A stretch of DNA of 18,008 bases from Desulfovibrio sp. Its GTDB lineage: Bacteria > Desulfobacterota > Desulfovibrionia > Desulfovibrionales > Desulfovibrionaceae. This document shows positions 8,148 through 14,970 of the stretch, piece by piece (position 1 is the first letter of the stretch; every line of letters begins with the position of its first letter). The stretch is from positions 1-18,008 of the forward strand of contig JAISNZ010000093.1 of NCBI GenBank assembly GCA_031275955.1. Direction: 5' to 3'. A program made the position numbers and the translations under genes. The notes beneath the pieces are model-generated. The model worked only from the letters and a program-made list of their open reading frames with translations, was not told where the DNA came from and did not search any database.

Positions 8148-9254
8148 ATGTCCGTTGTCTTTCAAAGCCCGCCCCGCATCCTGGCGGGCGCCGGAAGTCT
8201 CGCAGAAGCCGGGACGGAGTGCGCCAGTCTGGGCAAAAAAGCCCTGGTGGTCGCCGGAAAGCGTTCCGCCAGGGCCAGCGGAGCCCTGGAAAGGCTGGAG
8301 ACCTCCTTGCGGGAGGCGGGGGTCGCCTGTGTTCTCCAGGCGGAGATCGCCTCCGACCCCACTCTGGATGTCGCGGCCGCGGGCGCGGCTGCCGCCCGCG
8401 AGGCCGGGGCCGGGGTCATCGTCGCCCTGGGAGGAGGCAGCGTCCTGGACGCGGCCAAAGGCATCGCCGCCCTGGCCGCTTGGGACAGAATCGACGGTTG
8501 CCCCAGAGGCGCCGCCCTGCCCCTTGTCTCCATCCCCACCACGGCCGGCAGCGGCAGCGAGGTTTCCCGCGTCGCCGTGTTCACCCTTCCGGAAAAACAG
8601 CTCAAGCTGGCCCTGTCCGGGGACGGCCTGATCTCCTCCGTCGCCATTCTGGACCCGGATCTGACCCTGACCCTGCCGCCCCTGCTCACGGCCAGCACCG
8701 GTCTGGACGCCCTGGCCCACGCCATGGAGGCCTATCTCTCCCGCAAGGCCTTTCCCCAGACGGATCTCCTCGCCCTGTCCGCCATCCGGCGCATCGGCTC
8801 CAGCCTGCTTGCCGCCGTCCGGAACGGCCGGGATCCAGAGGCCCGCGCGGCCATGCTCCTGGGACAGGCCGAGGCCGGGCTGGCCTGCAGCAACGCCGGC
8901 GCCGGCCTGGTCCACGCCATGGGGCGTCCTCTGGGGGCCGGCTGCGGAGTGCCCCATGCCCTGGCCATTGCCCTCCTCCTGCCCGCCGTCATGGACTTCA
9001 ACCGTCCGGCCTGCGAGGAACGCATGGCGGAGATGGCCCTGGGGGCTTCCGGCGGGGGCAGCCGGGACTGCGTCGCTCTTCTGCGCTCCCTCCTGAAGGA
9101 CAGCGGCCTGCCGGAAACCCTGAGCGCCTGCGGCGTCAAGGAGGCCGCCCTGCCCCGCATGGCCGAAGTCGCGGCGGCAAATCAGAGCGCCCTCCTCAAT
9201 GTCCGCGCGGCAAGCGCTGGGCAAATCCTGAAACTCTACCAATCCTGCCTGTAA
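8148..9254 (+). CDS. Iron-containing alcohol dehydrogenase (group III)
   Basis: This is an NAD(P)-dependent Fe(II) alcohol dehydrogenase that interconverts alcohols and aldehydes in the cytoplasm; the substrate cannot be read from the sequence. The 368-residue product has the dinucleotide-binding GGGS at 95-98, the SIPTTAGSGSEVS segment at 128-140, and all four predicted metal ligands: Asp187 and His191 in GLDALAHAMEAY, His256 in GAGLVHAMG and His270 in GCGVPHALA. Length is slightly below the usual 380. The ATG at 8148 has AGGAG 7 nt upstream and a TTGACA promoter. Its TAA overlaps the mutL ATG (TAATG), so mutL is probably translated by coupling. The regulator with the in-frame UAG is divergent from it. 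A role in ethanol oxidation would fit the inferred lifestyle but is a guess. Confidence 0.93.
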   Translation: MSVVFQSPPRILAGAGSLAEAGTECASLGKKALVVAGKRSARASGALERLETSLREAGVACVLQAEIASDPTLDVAAAGAAAAREAGAGVIVALGGGSVLDAAKGIAALAAWDRIDGCPRGAALPLVSIPTTAGSGSEVSRVAVFTLPEKQLKLALSGDGLISSVAILDPDLTLTLPPLLTASTGLDALAHAMEAYLSRKAFPQTDLLALSAIRRIGSSLLAAVRNGRDPEARAAMLLGQAEAGLACSNAGAGLVHAMGRPLGAGCGVPHALAIALLLPAVMDFNRPACEERMAEMALGASGGGSRDCVALLRSLLKDSGLPETLSACGVKEAALPRMAEVAAANQSALLNVRAASAGQILKLYQSCL

Positions 9255-11125
9255 TGCCTCCCGGCGATCCTGAAATGACCCCGTCTGCGCGACCCATCCA
9301 GCTGCTGCCTCCCCTTCTGCGCAACCAGATTGCCGCCGGCGAGGTGGTGGAGCGGCCGGCCAGCGTGCTCAAGGAACTTGTGGAGAACAGTCTGGACGCG
9401 GGGGCCACGGAGATCACCGTCACCCTGGAAGGGGGAGGCCAAACCCTTCTGGCGGTGCGCGACAACGGCTGCGGAATTCAGGCCGCGGATCTGGAACTGG
9501 CCCTTACCCGCCACGCCACCAGCAAAATCGTCAGTTTTGAGGAATTGAACCGCGTGGCCAGTTACGGCTTTCGCGGCGAGGCGCTGCCCAGTATCGCCTC
9601 GGTTTCCCATCTGCGTCTGGAGAGCGCCCCGGCGGGAGAAGGGGCCTTTCTGGAAATACGCTACGGGCAGGAGAGCGGCAGGGGACCTTCGGCCCTGTCC
9701 GGGGGAACCTTGATCCAGGTGCGCGACCTCTTCACCAATGTTCCGGCCCGGCTCAAATTTTTGAAGGCTCCCCCGGCGGAGCAGAAACGCTGCCAGGAGA
9801 CTCTGGTCCGGCTGGCCCTGGCCAAGCCGGAAACGGGCTTTCTCCTCCAGGCGGGAACGCGGGAGATCCTTCGCCTGCCCCGGGATCTGGGCCTCTTTGA
9901 CCGCCTTGGCCTGATCTGGCCTCCCCAGGTGACGGAGACCCTCATTCCCTTTGACGCCCTGCGGCACGGCATCCGCGCCCACGGTCTGGCTTCCCCGCCC
10001 CAGACGGCCCAGGCCAGGGGGGACCGCCTCTTCCTGTACGTCAACGGCCGGCCCGTCACGGATCGCCTTCTTTTGCGGGCTGTCCGCGAAGCCTACAAGG
10101 GCAGGCTGACGACCCGTGAATATCCGCAGATTGTCCTCTTTTTGGAACTGGACCCGCGGGAGGTGGACGTCAATGTTCACCCGGCCAAGACCGAGGTGCG
10201 TTTCCGGGAGGAAAGGGCGGTCTTTGCCGCCGTGCTCTTCGCCGTCAGCGAGGCCTTTGCCCGGAAAAACTTTTGGGGCCCGGCGGAAGAGTCCCCGGAG
10301 GACGAAGGGGAGGATGGTTCCCCGGCCGGAAGCTCCGCTCCGGGACCCACGGGCCTGCCCCTTCCCTTTGAGCCGGAGGAAGGTCTCCTCCGGGACGAAG
10401 GCGGAAGAGTCCCCCGGCCCCAGGGATTCTGGGGGAGCCTGGATCGGCCGGTAATCCTGCCCGGGCCGCGGGTCGCGGAAGCGCAGGCTCCCTACGGCCC
10501 GCAAGACGGCGGGCCGGGTCCCCTTCTTCCGGACCCCCCGGCCGGGGGCTATCCCGTCAGCGTGGGTTCCCTGGTTTGCCTTGCCCAGGTGGAGGATAGC
10601 TATCTTGTCCTCCTGCAGGGACGCAGCCTGCTGGTTCTGGATCAGCACGCGGCCCACGAACGGGTTCTCCTGCACGCCCTGGAACGGGAAACCGGGCGGA
10701 GCCGGCTGCTGGTCCTGCCGGAAATCCTTGCCCTGCACCCCGCCGAGCGGGCGCTGCTGGAAGATCGCCTCCCCGACCTGACCAGACTGGGGTTTGTCCT
10801 GGAACCGCTTGCGCCGGAAAGCCCCGGAAGCGGAGAGCGCCTTCAGGTCAGGGGCCTGCCTGCCCTTCTGGAGCGGAGCCGGGCTCTGGAATTTTTGCGC
10901 GATCTGCTTGCGGACAAGACGGAGGGGTTTGAGGGCATCTTGCACCTTATGGCCTGCCATGCGGCCATTCGGGCCGGACAGCCTCTTTCCGGGGGGGAGG
11001 CGGCCGCCCTGCTGGCCCGCTGGCAAAAGACCCCGGACTGCCTTTTTTGCCCGCATGGCCGGCCCACGGCTGTCCGCTTCTCCCCGGAGGATCTGGAGAG
11101 GCTTTTCAAAAGGAAAATGCCGTAG
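9254..11125 (+). CDS. mutL: DNA mismatch repair protein MutL (endonuclease type)
   Basis: MutL links mismatch recognition by MutS to strand incision. The N-terminal GHKL ATPase has ELVENSLDAGA (Glu41, Asn45), DNGCGI at 70-75, GFRGEALPS at 105-113, LYVNGRPV at 261-268 and VDVNVHPAKTEVRF at 304-317. A Pro/Gly/Glu-rich linker spans about 340-430. The C-terminal domain carries the endonuclease motifs of MutH-less bacteria: DQHAAHE at 463-469, ACHAAIRAG at 567-575, CPHGRP at 599-604 and FKR at 618-620. The second Glu of DQHA(X)2E(X)4E is His474 here. I use the ATG at 9254, which overlaps the dehydrogenase stop, giving 623 aa. ATG at 9275 (616 aa) is an equal alternative; neither has a clear ribosome site. 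It ends with TAG. Confidence 0.96.
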   Translation: MPPGDPEMTPSARPIQLLPPLLRNQIAAGEVVERPASVLKELVENSLDAGATEITVTLEGGGQTLLAVRDNGCGIQAADLELALTRHATSKIVSFEELNRVASYGFRGEALPSIASVSHLRLESAPAGEGAFLEIRYGQESGRGPSALSGGTLIQVRDLFTNVPARLKFLKAPPAEQKRCQETLVRLALAKPETGFLLQAGTREILRLPRDLGLFDRLGLIWPPQVTETLIPFDALRHGIRAHGLASPPQTAQARGDRLFLYVNGRPVTDRLLLRAVREAYKGRLTTREYPQIVLFLELDPREVDVNVHPAKTEVRFREERAVFAAVLFAVSEAFARKNFWGPAEESPEDEGEDGSPAGSSAPGPTGLPLPFEPEEGLLRDEGGRVPRPQGFWGSLDRPVILPGPRVAEAQAPYGPQDGGPGPLLPDPPAGGYPVSVGSLVCLAQVEDSYLVLLQGRSLLVLDQHAAHERVLLHALERETGRSRLLVLPEILALHPAERALLEDRLPDLTRLGFVLEPLAPESPGSGERLQVRGLPALLERSRALEFLRDLLADKTEGFEGILHLMACHAAIRAGQPLSGGEAAALLARWQKTPDCLFCPHGRPTAVRFSPEDLERLFKRKMP

Positions 11126-11256
11126 ACAGGCGCAGAGCATTGTTTCAAGCGTAAAATGCCATAGCGGGCGCTGCTGCGCCATGCCGCGCAAGGCCGGAGC
11201 ATTTTTTCCGGGTATACCCCGCGCATGCGCAGACGCTCTGGATCTCCCCATTTCCC
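11126..11256. other. Convergent spacer with hairpins and a repeat fragment
   Basis: This 131-bp spacer separates the 3' ends of mutL and the histidine kinase gene and contains no gene. It holds small inverted repeats (GGCGC-TGCT-GCGCC; CCGGA/TCCGG around a T-rich loop) that may terminate one or both transcripts. GCCGGAGCATTTTTT at 11193-11207 recurs in inverted orientation at 14762-14776. Confidence 0.45.
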
Positions 11257-13362
11257 TCAGGCGGGCCGCGCCGGGGGCCCGGGGGGGAGGTATTTGCGCA
11301 AGGTGGTCAAGACCTTGTCAAAATCCAGGGGCTTGCTGACGTGATCGTTCATCCCGGCCTCAAGGCAGCGGTCCACATCTTCACGAAAGGCGTTGGCCGT
11401 CATGGCCACAATGGGCACCTGCCGCGCCCTTGGGGTGTCCAGGGAACGGATGCGGCGGGTGGCTTCATAGCCGTCCATTTCGGGCATTTGCACATCCATA
11501 AAAATCACGTCATAGAGCTCCGGCGCGGCGCTGAACAGACGCAGGGCCTCGGCGCCGTTTTCCGCGCAATCGATCTTAAGAAGGGTCGGCTCCAGAAGGG
11601 CCATGACTATTTCCCGGTTAATTTCAATATCTTCAGCCAGGATCGCGCGGCAACCCTCAAAATTTTCCGTCGCCCCGGAGGCGTCCGCTTTCTGCTCCAC
11701 GGCCGGAGCCCTTGTCCGGGAGCACTCCTCAACGATCTCGGCTATGGCGGCCTGAAAAAGGGGTTTGGGCAGAAACCTGTCCACGCCGGCGCGTATGGCC
11801 TCGTCCTTGATCAAGCCCCATTCCGTGGCGGAAATCATGATGATCACGGCCTCGCCCGCGCGGCGTTCCTTTATCCGGCGGGAAAGCTCTATGCCGTCCA
11901 TGCCGGGCATCTGCCAGTCCACAAAGTAAAAATCGTAGGGGCCGTTTCGCTCGATCAGCTCAAGGGCCTCTTCGCCGCCGGCGGCCGCGTCGCAGGCGAT
12001 ACCGAGCTGGCGCGCAAGGGCCAGAAAGTATTCCCGCGTCTCCTGCGCGTCATCCACCGCCAGGGCGCGGAGGGTCCTTCCGTCCCGCCCCGGCGGGAGA
12101 AGGGCATCCGGCTTTTCTTCCTCGCCCCGTTTCGCCCGTATGGTGAAGGAGAAGACGGAGCCCTTGCCGGGCTCGGATTCCACCCCTATCTCGCCGCCCA
12201 TCATCTCGACGATGCGCTTGGAGATGACCAGGCCGAGGCCGGTGCCCCCGAATTTCCGCGAGGTGCCGCTCTCCGCCTGTCCGAAGGAGGTGAACAGGCG
12301 CGGCAGGTGTTCCTTGCCGATGCCCACCCCGGTATCCGCCACCTCAAGGCGCAGGGTGCAGATGCCGTCCGCTTCTGAGAGCAGCCGCGCGGCAAGGCGC
12401 ACGGTCCCCCCTTCCGGCGTGAATTTGGTGGCGTTGCTCAACAGGTTGGCGATAACCTGCGACAGCCTCTGATCATCGCCGATCAGGCGGCGCGGGATGG
12501 CCGGATCAATATGAACGCTGAACTCCTGCCGTTTTTCGGCAATGCGGAAGGTGACGACATTGACCACCTTCCGGAGCATCTTTTCAAAGGAAAAGTCCGC
12601 GAAGGAAAGCTCAAACTTGTTGGCCTCGATTTTCGACATGTCCAGAATATCATTGATGACTCCCAGCAGATGGGCTGAGGCATCCTCAATCTTTCCCAGG
12701 CAGTAGTCCTTGCGCTCCATGTCGGGAGAGGACCTGGCAAGGGTCGTCATCCCGATGATGGCGTTCAGGGGCGTGCGCATCTCGTGGCTCATGTTGGCCA
12801 GGAAATCGCTTTTCGCCCTGCTGGCGCGGTCCGCCTCCTCCTTTGCCTGGGCAAGCTCGGAAATATCGTTCATCACCACGACAACGCCCCGGCAGGCGCC
12901 GCCCTTTTCCTCGGCCGGCCTGATCAGCACCTGAAAGTCGATTTCCGTCCCCTTGCGCAAGATCACCTTTTCCTTGTAGGTCATCGGCTGGTTGCCGGCC
13001 ATGACCTTGCGGCATTTTTCGTCCATGCCGGCGATCCAGGCGTCGGACATGGCGGGGGCGAAAAGCGCGGCAAAGGCGACCTCCACCATCTCGCGCATGT
13101 CGGCATACCCGAGGAAGGAGACGGTTTTCTCACTGCCCAGCACAAAACGCATGTCCAGATCGAGCAGAAAGGTGATGGCCGGCGTATTGTGCAGCAAGAG
13201 GCGGTTGTAAAAATTGGACAGTTCTTTGGCATACTCGTTCGCGTTGCGCAAACGCTCCGTCTGCTCGTGCATGATGGAAAGCGCCCGATAATCCCTCTCC
13301 AGTTTTCTGTACTGCCGGGCCAGTTGGGTATGCATTTTTTCCCAGTCATTTTCCGTGGTCAT
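11257..13362 (-). CDS. Soluble PAS hybrid histidine kinase with two receiver domains
   Basis: The 701-residue protein has no signal peptide or membrane helix, so it is cytoplasmic. In order: an N-terminal charged helix likely to form a coiled coil (about 5-50), a PAS domain (about 55-170, ending VVVVMNDISELAQAKEE), a HisKA domain with phospho-acceptor His193 in FLANMSHEMRTPLNAIIG, and an HATPase domain with N-box Asn310, Asp343 in DTGVGI and GGTGLGL at 372-378. Receiver 1 has Asp437-Asp438, Asp482 and Lys533; receiver 2 has Glu577-Asp578, Asp623, Thr655 and Lys677. Both receivers keep the phosphorylation residues. There is no HPt or output domain, so it probably relays to a separate HPt or regulator not seen here. 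It lies 76 bp downstream of the FIST gene on the same strand and is probably cotranscribed. The ATG at 13362 has a GGGAAAGAGAG site just upstream. Confidence 0.95.
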   Translation of the reverse strand: MTTENDWEKMHTQLARQYRKLERDYRALSIMHEQTERLRNANEYAKELSNFYNRLLLHNTPAITFLLDLDMRFVLGSEKTVSFLGYADMREMVEVAFAALFAPAMSDAWIAGMDEKCRKVMAGNQPMTYKEKVILRKGTEIDFQVLIRPAEEKGGACRGVVVVMNDISELAQAKEEADRASRAKSDFLANMSHEMRTPLNAIIGMTTLARSSPDMERKDYCLGKIEDASAHLLGVINDILDMSKIEANKFELSFADFSFEKMLRKVVNVVTFRIAEKRQEFSVHIDPAIPRRLIGDDQRLSQVIANLLSNATKFTPEGGTVRLAARLLSEADGICTLRLEVADTGVGIGKEHLPRLFTSFGQAESGTSRKFGGTGLGLVISKRIVEMMGGEIGVESEPGKGSVFSFTIRAKRGEEEKPDALLPPGRDGRTLRALAVDDAQETREYFLALARQLGIACDAAAGGEEALELIERNGPYDFYFVDWQMPGMDGIELSRRIKERRAGEAVIIMISATEWGLIKDEAIRAGVDRFLPKPLFQAAIAEIVEECSRTRAPAVEQKADASGATENFEGCRAILAEDIEINREIVMALLEPTLLKIDCAENGAEALRLFSAAPELYDVIFMDVQMPEMDGYEATRRIRSLDTPRARQVPIVAMTANAFREDVDRCLEAGMNDHVSKPLDFDKVLTTLRKYLPPGPPARPA

Positions 13363-13397
13363 ACTCTCTTTCCCTCAGATTGCGGAGCCTCATATAC

Positions 13398-13413
13398 GCG
13401 AAATTCCTTTCGC
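13398..13413. repeat. Small perfect hairpin between the FIST and kinase genes
   Basis: GCGAAA and TTTCGC form a 6-bp stem with a 4-nt loop in the 76-bp gap. It may tune processing or relative expression of the two genes. Confidence 0.35.
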
Positions 13414-13438
13414 CGGAGCGAGTCCTTCGTGAACCGCC

Positions 13439-14626
13439 CTAAAACATGCAGAAGGCGATGGAGCAGTTGTGGAATCTGTTGAGCACCTTCTCTTCCCGGT
13501 GGAGGGTGGGACAGAGTTCCCCCAGGCAGTAAGCTCCTGCCAGGGTCAGGTGCGCGGGCAGCATCCCGGACAGGATGCGGCCCTCGGCGCCGGAATCCGC
13601 GCCGAGGATCATCGCCCGGCCGCAACAGGAGATGCAGAGAATGGTCGAATAGGCGAAGCCGTTCTGCCGCTCCGCCTTCTCCAGGAGGGCCTGCAGGGAA
13701 TCCCGGCAGGCCGCGGTAATGTCGTCTTTGCTGATCAGGCAGATGTTGGCCAGGGCGCCCACCGGAACATCCCCCAGAAAAGATCCCGACCCCTGAGAGA
13801 AATCCAGGCCTGAGATATGCCGCATGAGCGGAGTCTCGTCGCCCTCTTCCCGGGTCAGCATCATCGGATAGGAGGTAAAGGCCAGCAGGGGATCAGGGAC
13901 GTCGACCTTCAGGCCGAATCCCTCCAGGTACCGGACGAAGGTTTCCTCGCCCACCGTGTAGACGGTGTTGCCCTCGGCCTTTGTCACCCTGCGGATCCGC
14001 TCGGCAAAGCGGGAGGTGACGTGGCGCAGGGAGAAGACCGGCCGCACCTGGCCCCAGATGCCGACAGAGACCAGGGAGTCTTTGTATTCCCGCCCGGAAA
14101 GAAAGACCCGCGCCCTCTCAAAGTCATAATCGTCCGAGGCCACGCCGCCGATGAGGGGGGTCCCGTAGACGGTCGCGAGCGCGCTGGTGTAGCTGTCTCC
14201 AGAAAAGGACATCCCGCAGGGGCAAAAGGCGAACATCAGGCCTGGGTTCCGGCCCGGAGCCGCGTCCGGGGGGGCGCTTTGCCTGTAGGCCTCCGCGATT
14301 TTCTCCTCATGGCCGCCTCCCGGGAGCGGGGCTGAAGCCGCCGGGAAAAAGCGGCAGTCGTCCGCCGTCAGAACGAGGAGTACCGCCGCTGTCGTCTGGC
14401 GTCCGTCCGGATCAAGGGCGGCCAAGGTTGTCATCCCGGCGACTTCCATTTCCAGCAGATCCTTCAGGGCCGCCGTGACCGAGGCTCCATCCAGATCGGC
14501 ATCGCAAAACAGAAGGCCCAGAGAATGCTTTTCCAGGACAAGTTTGCCGCGGATGGAAGCGGCGAGCTGCCGGGCCGCGTCAAGCGGGTTGTCCAGCTCA
14601 AAGGTGGTCGCCACTGCGCTTTTCAT
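13439..14626 (-). CDS. FIST-domain (FIST_N + FIST_C) sensor protein
   Basis: FIST proteins are a predicted ligand-sensing family associated with signal transduction. The 395-residue product shows an N-terminal FIST part with GTPLIGGVASDDYDFERARVF near 155-175 and a C-terminal part with FAYSTILCISCCGRAMILG near 324-342 and LAGAYCLGELCP...FHNCSIAF near 362-393, matching the conserved end of FIST_C. No membrane segment is visible. The start at 14626 (ATG after a G-rich GGGGGGGAT) gives the normal N terminus; the open frame extends 96 codons upstream into the repeat-bearing spacer, which does not look coding. In family members the domains are often fused to or encoded beside histidine kinases or chemoreceptors; here the kinase is the next gene. 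It ends with TAG. Confidence 0.85.
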   Translation of the reverse strand: MKSAVATTFELDNPLDAARQLAASIRGKLVLEKHSLGLLFCDADLDGASVTAALKDLLEMEVAGMTTLAALDPDGRQTTAAVLLVLTADDCRFFPAASAPLPGGGHEEKIAEAYRQSAPPDAAPGRNPGLMFAFCPCGMSFSGDSYTSALATVYGTPLIGGVASDDYDFERARVFLSGREYKDSLVSVGIWGQVRPVFSLRHVTSRFAERIRRVTKAEGNTVYTVGEETFVRYLEGFGLKVDVPDPLLAFTSYPMMLTREEGDETPLMRHISGLDFSQGSGSFLGDVPVGALANICLISKDDITAACRDSLQALLEKAERQNGFAYSTILCISCCGRAMILGADSGAEGRILSGMLPAHLTLAGAYCLGELCPTLHREEKVLNRFHNCSIAFCMF

Positions 14627-14761
14627 GGGAATCCCCCCCGGGGAATGTTCGTGAAGGAGGCCGTTAAGAATATGCCGTTCACAGGAATATTGCCTGAAGC
14701 ACGGCCTTTGAAGCAAGAGAAATATCCGGATCGCGGCGCTGCGGGCTGATTGCCTCTGCGC

Positions 14762-14776
14762 AAAAAATGCTCCGGC
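14762..14776. repeat. 15-bp repeat, inverted copy of 11193-11207
   Basis: AAAAAATGCTCCGGC here is the exact reverse complement of 11193-11207. The two copies flank the FIST-kinase gene pair in opposite orientation. A chance match of this length in 18 kb is not excluded. Confidence 0.4.
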
Positions 14777-14803
14777 GGGCATGAGGCGGCAAGGCCTGTG
14801 ATC

Positions 14804-14833
14804 CCAATTTGCTTTCAATAGAAAGCTAATTGG
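14804..14833. repeat. Hairpin 1 of a tandem palindrome cluster
   Basis: Arms 14804-14816 (CCAATTTGCTTTC) and 14821-14833 (GAAAGCTAATTGG) pair with one mismatch in 13 around an AATA loop. Confidence 0.65.
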
Positions 14834-14836
14834 TAT

Positions 14837-14857
14837 GGCAGAGGCGAAGCCGCTGCC
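14837..14857. repeat. Hairpin 2 of a tandem palindrome cluster
   Basis: GGCAG (14837-14841) pairs with CTGCC (14853-14857), with an inner GGC/GCC pair around a GAA loop. Confidence 0.5.
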
Positions 14858-14860
14858 CGC

Positions 14861-14901
14861 AAGTTTTTGAAAAATCAGGCTTTGCCTGTTTTCAAAAACT
14901 T
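14861..14901. repeat. Hairpin 3 of a tandem palindrome cluster (perfect 13-bp arms)
   Basis: AAGTTTTTGAAAA (14861-14873) pairs perfectly with TTTTCAAAAACTT (14889-14901). After a 2-nt bulge, CAGGC (14876-14880) pairs with GCCTG (14884-14888) around a TTT loop, giving an 18-bp stem in total. It lies downstream of the permease gene and could terminate or protect that transcript. Confidence 0.7.
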
Positions 14902-14908
14902 TGGCGTC

Positions 14909-14934
14909 TTGCATTCAAACGAGCTTGAATGCAA
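14909..14934. repeat. Hairpin 4 of a tandem palindrome cluster (perfect 10-bp arms)
   Basis: TTGCATTCAA (14909-14918) and TTGAATGCAA (14925-14934) are perfect complements around a 6-nt loop. This is the hairpin nearest the permease stop at 14971. Confidence 0.65.
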
Positions 14935-14970
14935 CTTGGTATGAGATGGGCGCAAGGCGCGGGCTTGCCG

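Larger units (their letters stand above)
14627..14970. other. Gene-free spacer between lactate permease and FIST gene
   Basis: This is 344 bp without a supported gene. Its right half (14762-14934) is packed with hairpins described separately. Its left half should contain the FIST promoter on the minus strand; an AT-rich TATTCT-like -10 lies near 14668, but I see no convincing -35 at the right distance. Confidence 0.5.

Noticed and set aside
7790..8149. 119-codon minus-strand frame over the divergent control region
   Set aside because: It overlaps both promoters and the regulator's N-terminal codons in another frame, and its sequence shows no domain.
8099..9253. 385 open codons in frame upstream of mutL, overlapping the alcohol dehydrogenase
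   Set aside because: The translation is Arg/Pro/Gly-rich and shares the DNA of a clear dehydrogenase in another frame. MutL homology begins only after about 9280.
9236..11251. 671-codon minus-strand frame opposite mutL
   Set aside because: It is antisense to a complete mutL with all motifs; the translation is compositionally biased and unrecognisable.
14627..14914. 96-codon N-terminal extension of the FIST protein
   Set aside because: The extension runs through hairpins and AT-rich spacer and lacks FIST-like sequence. The ATG at 14626 gives the normal N terminus.
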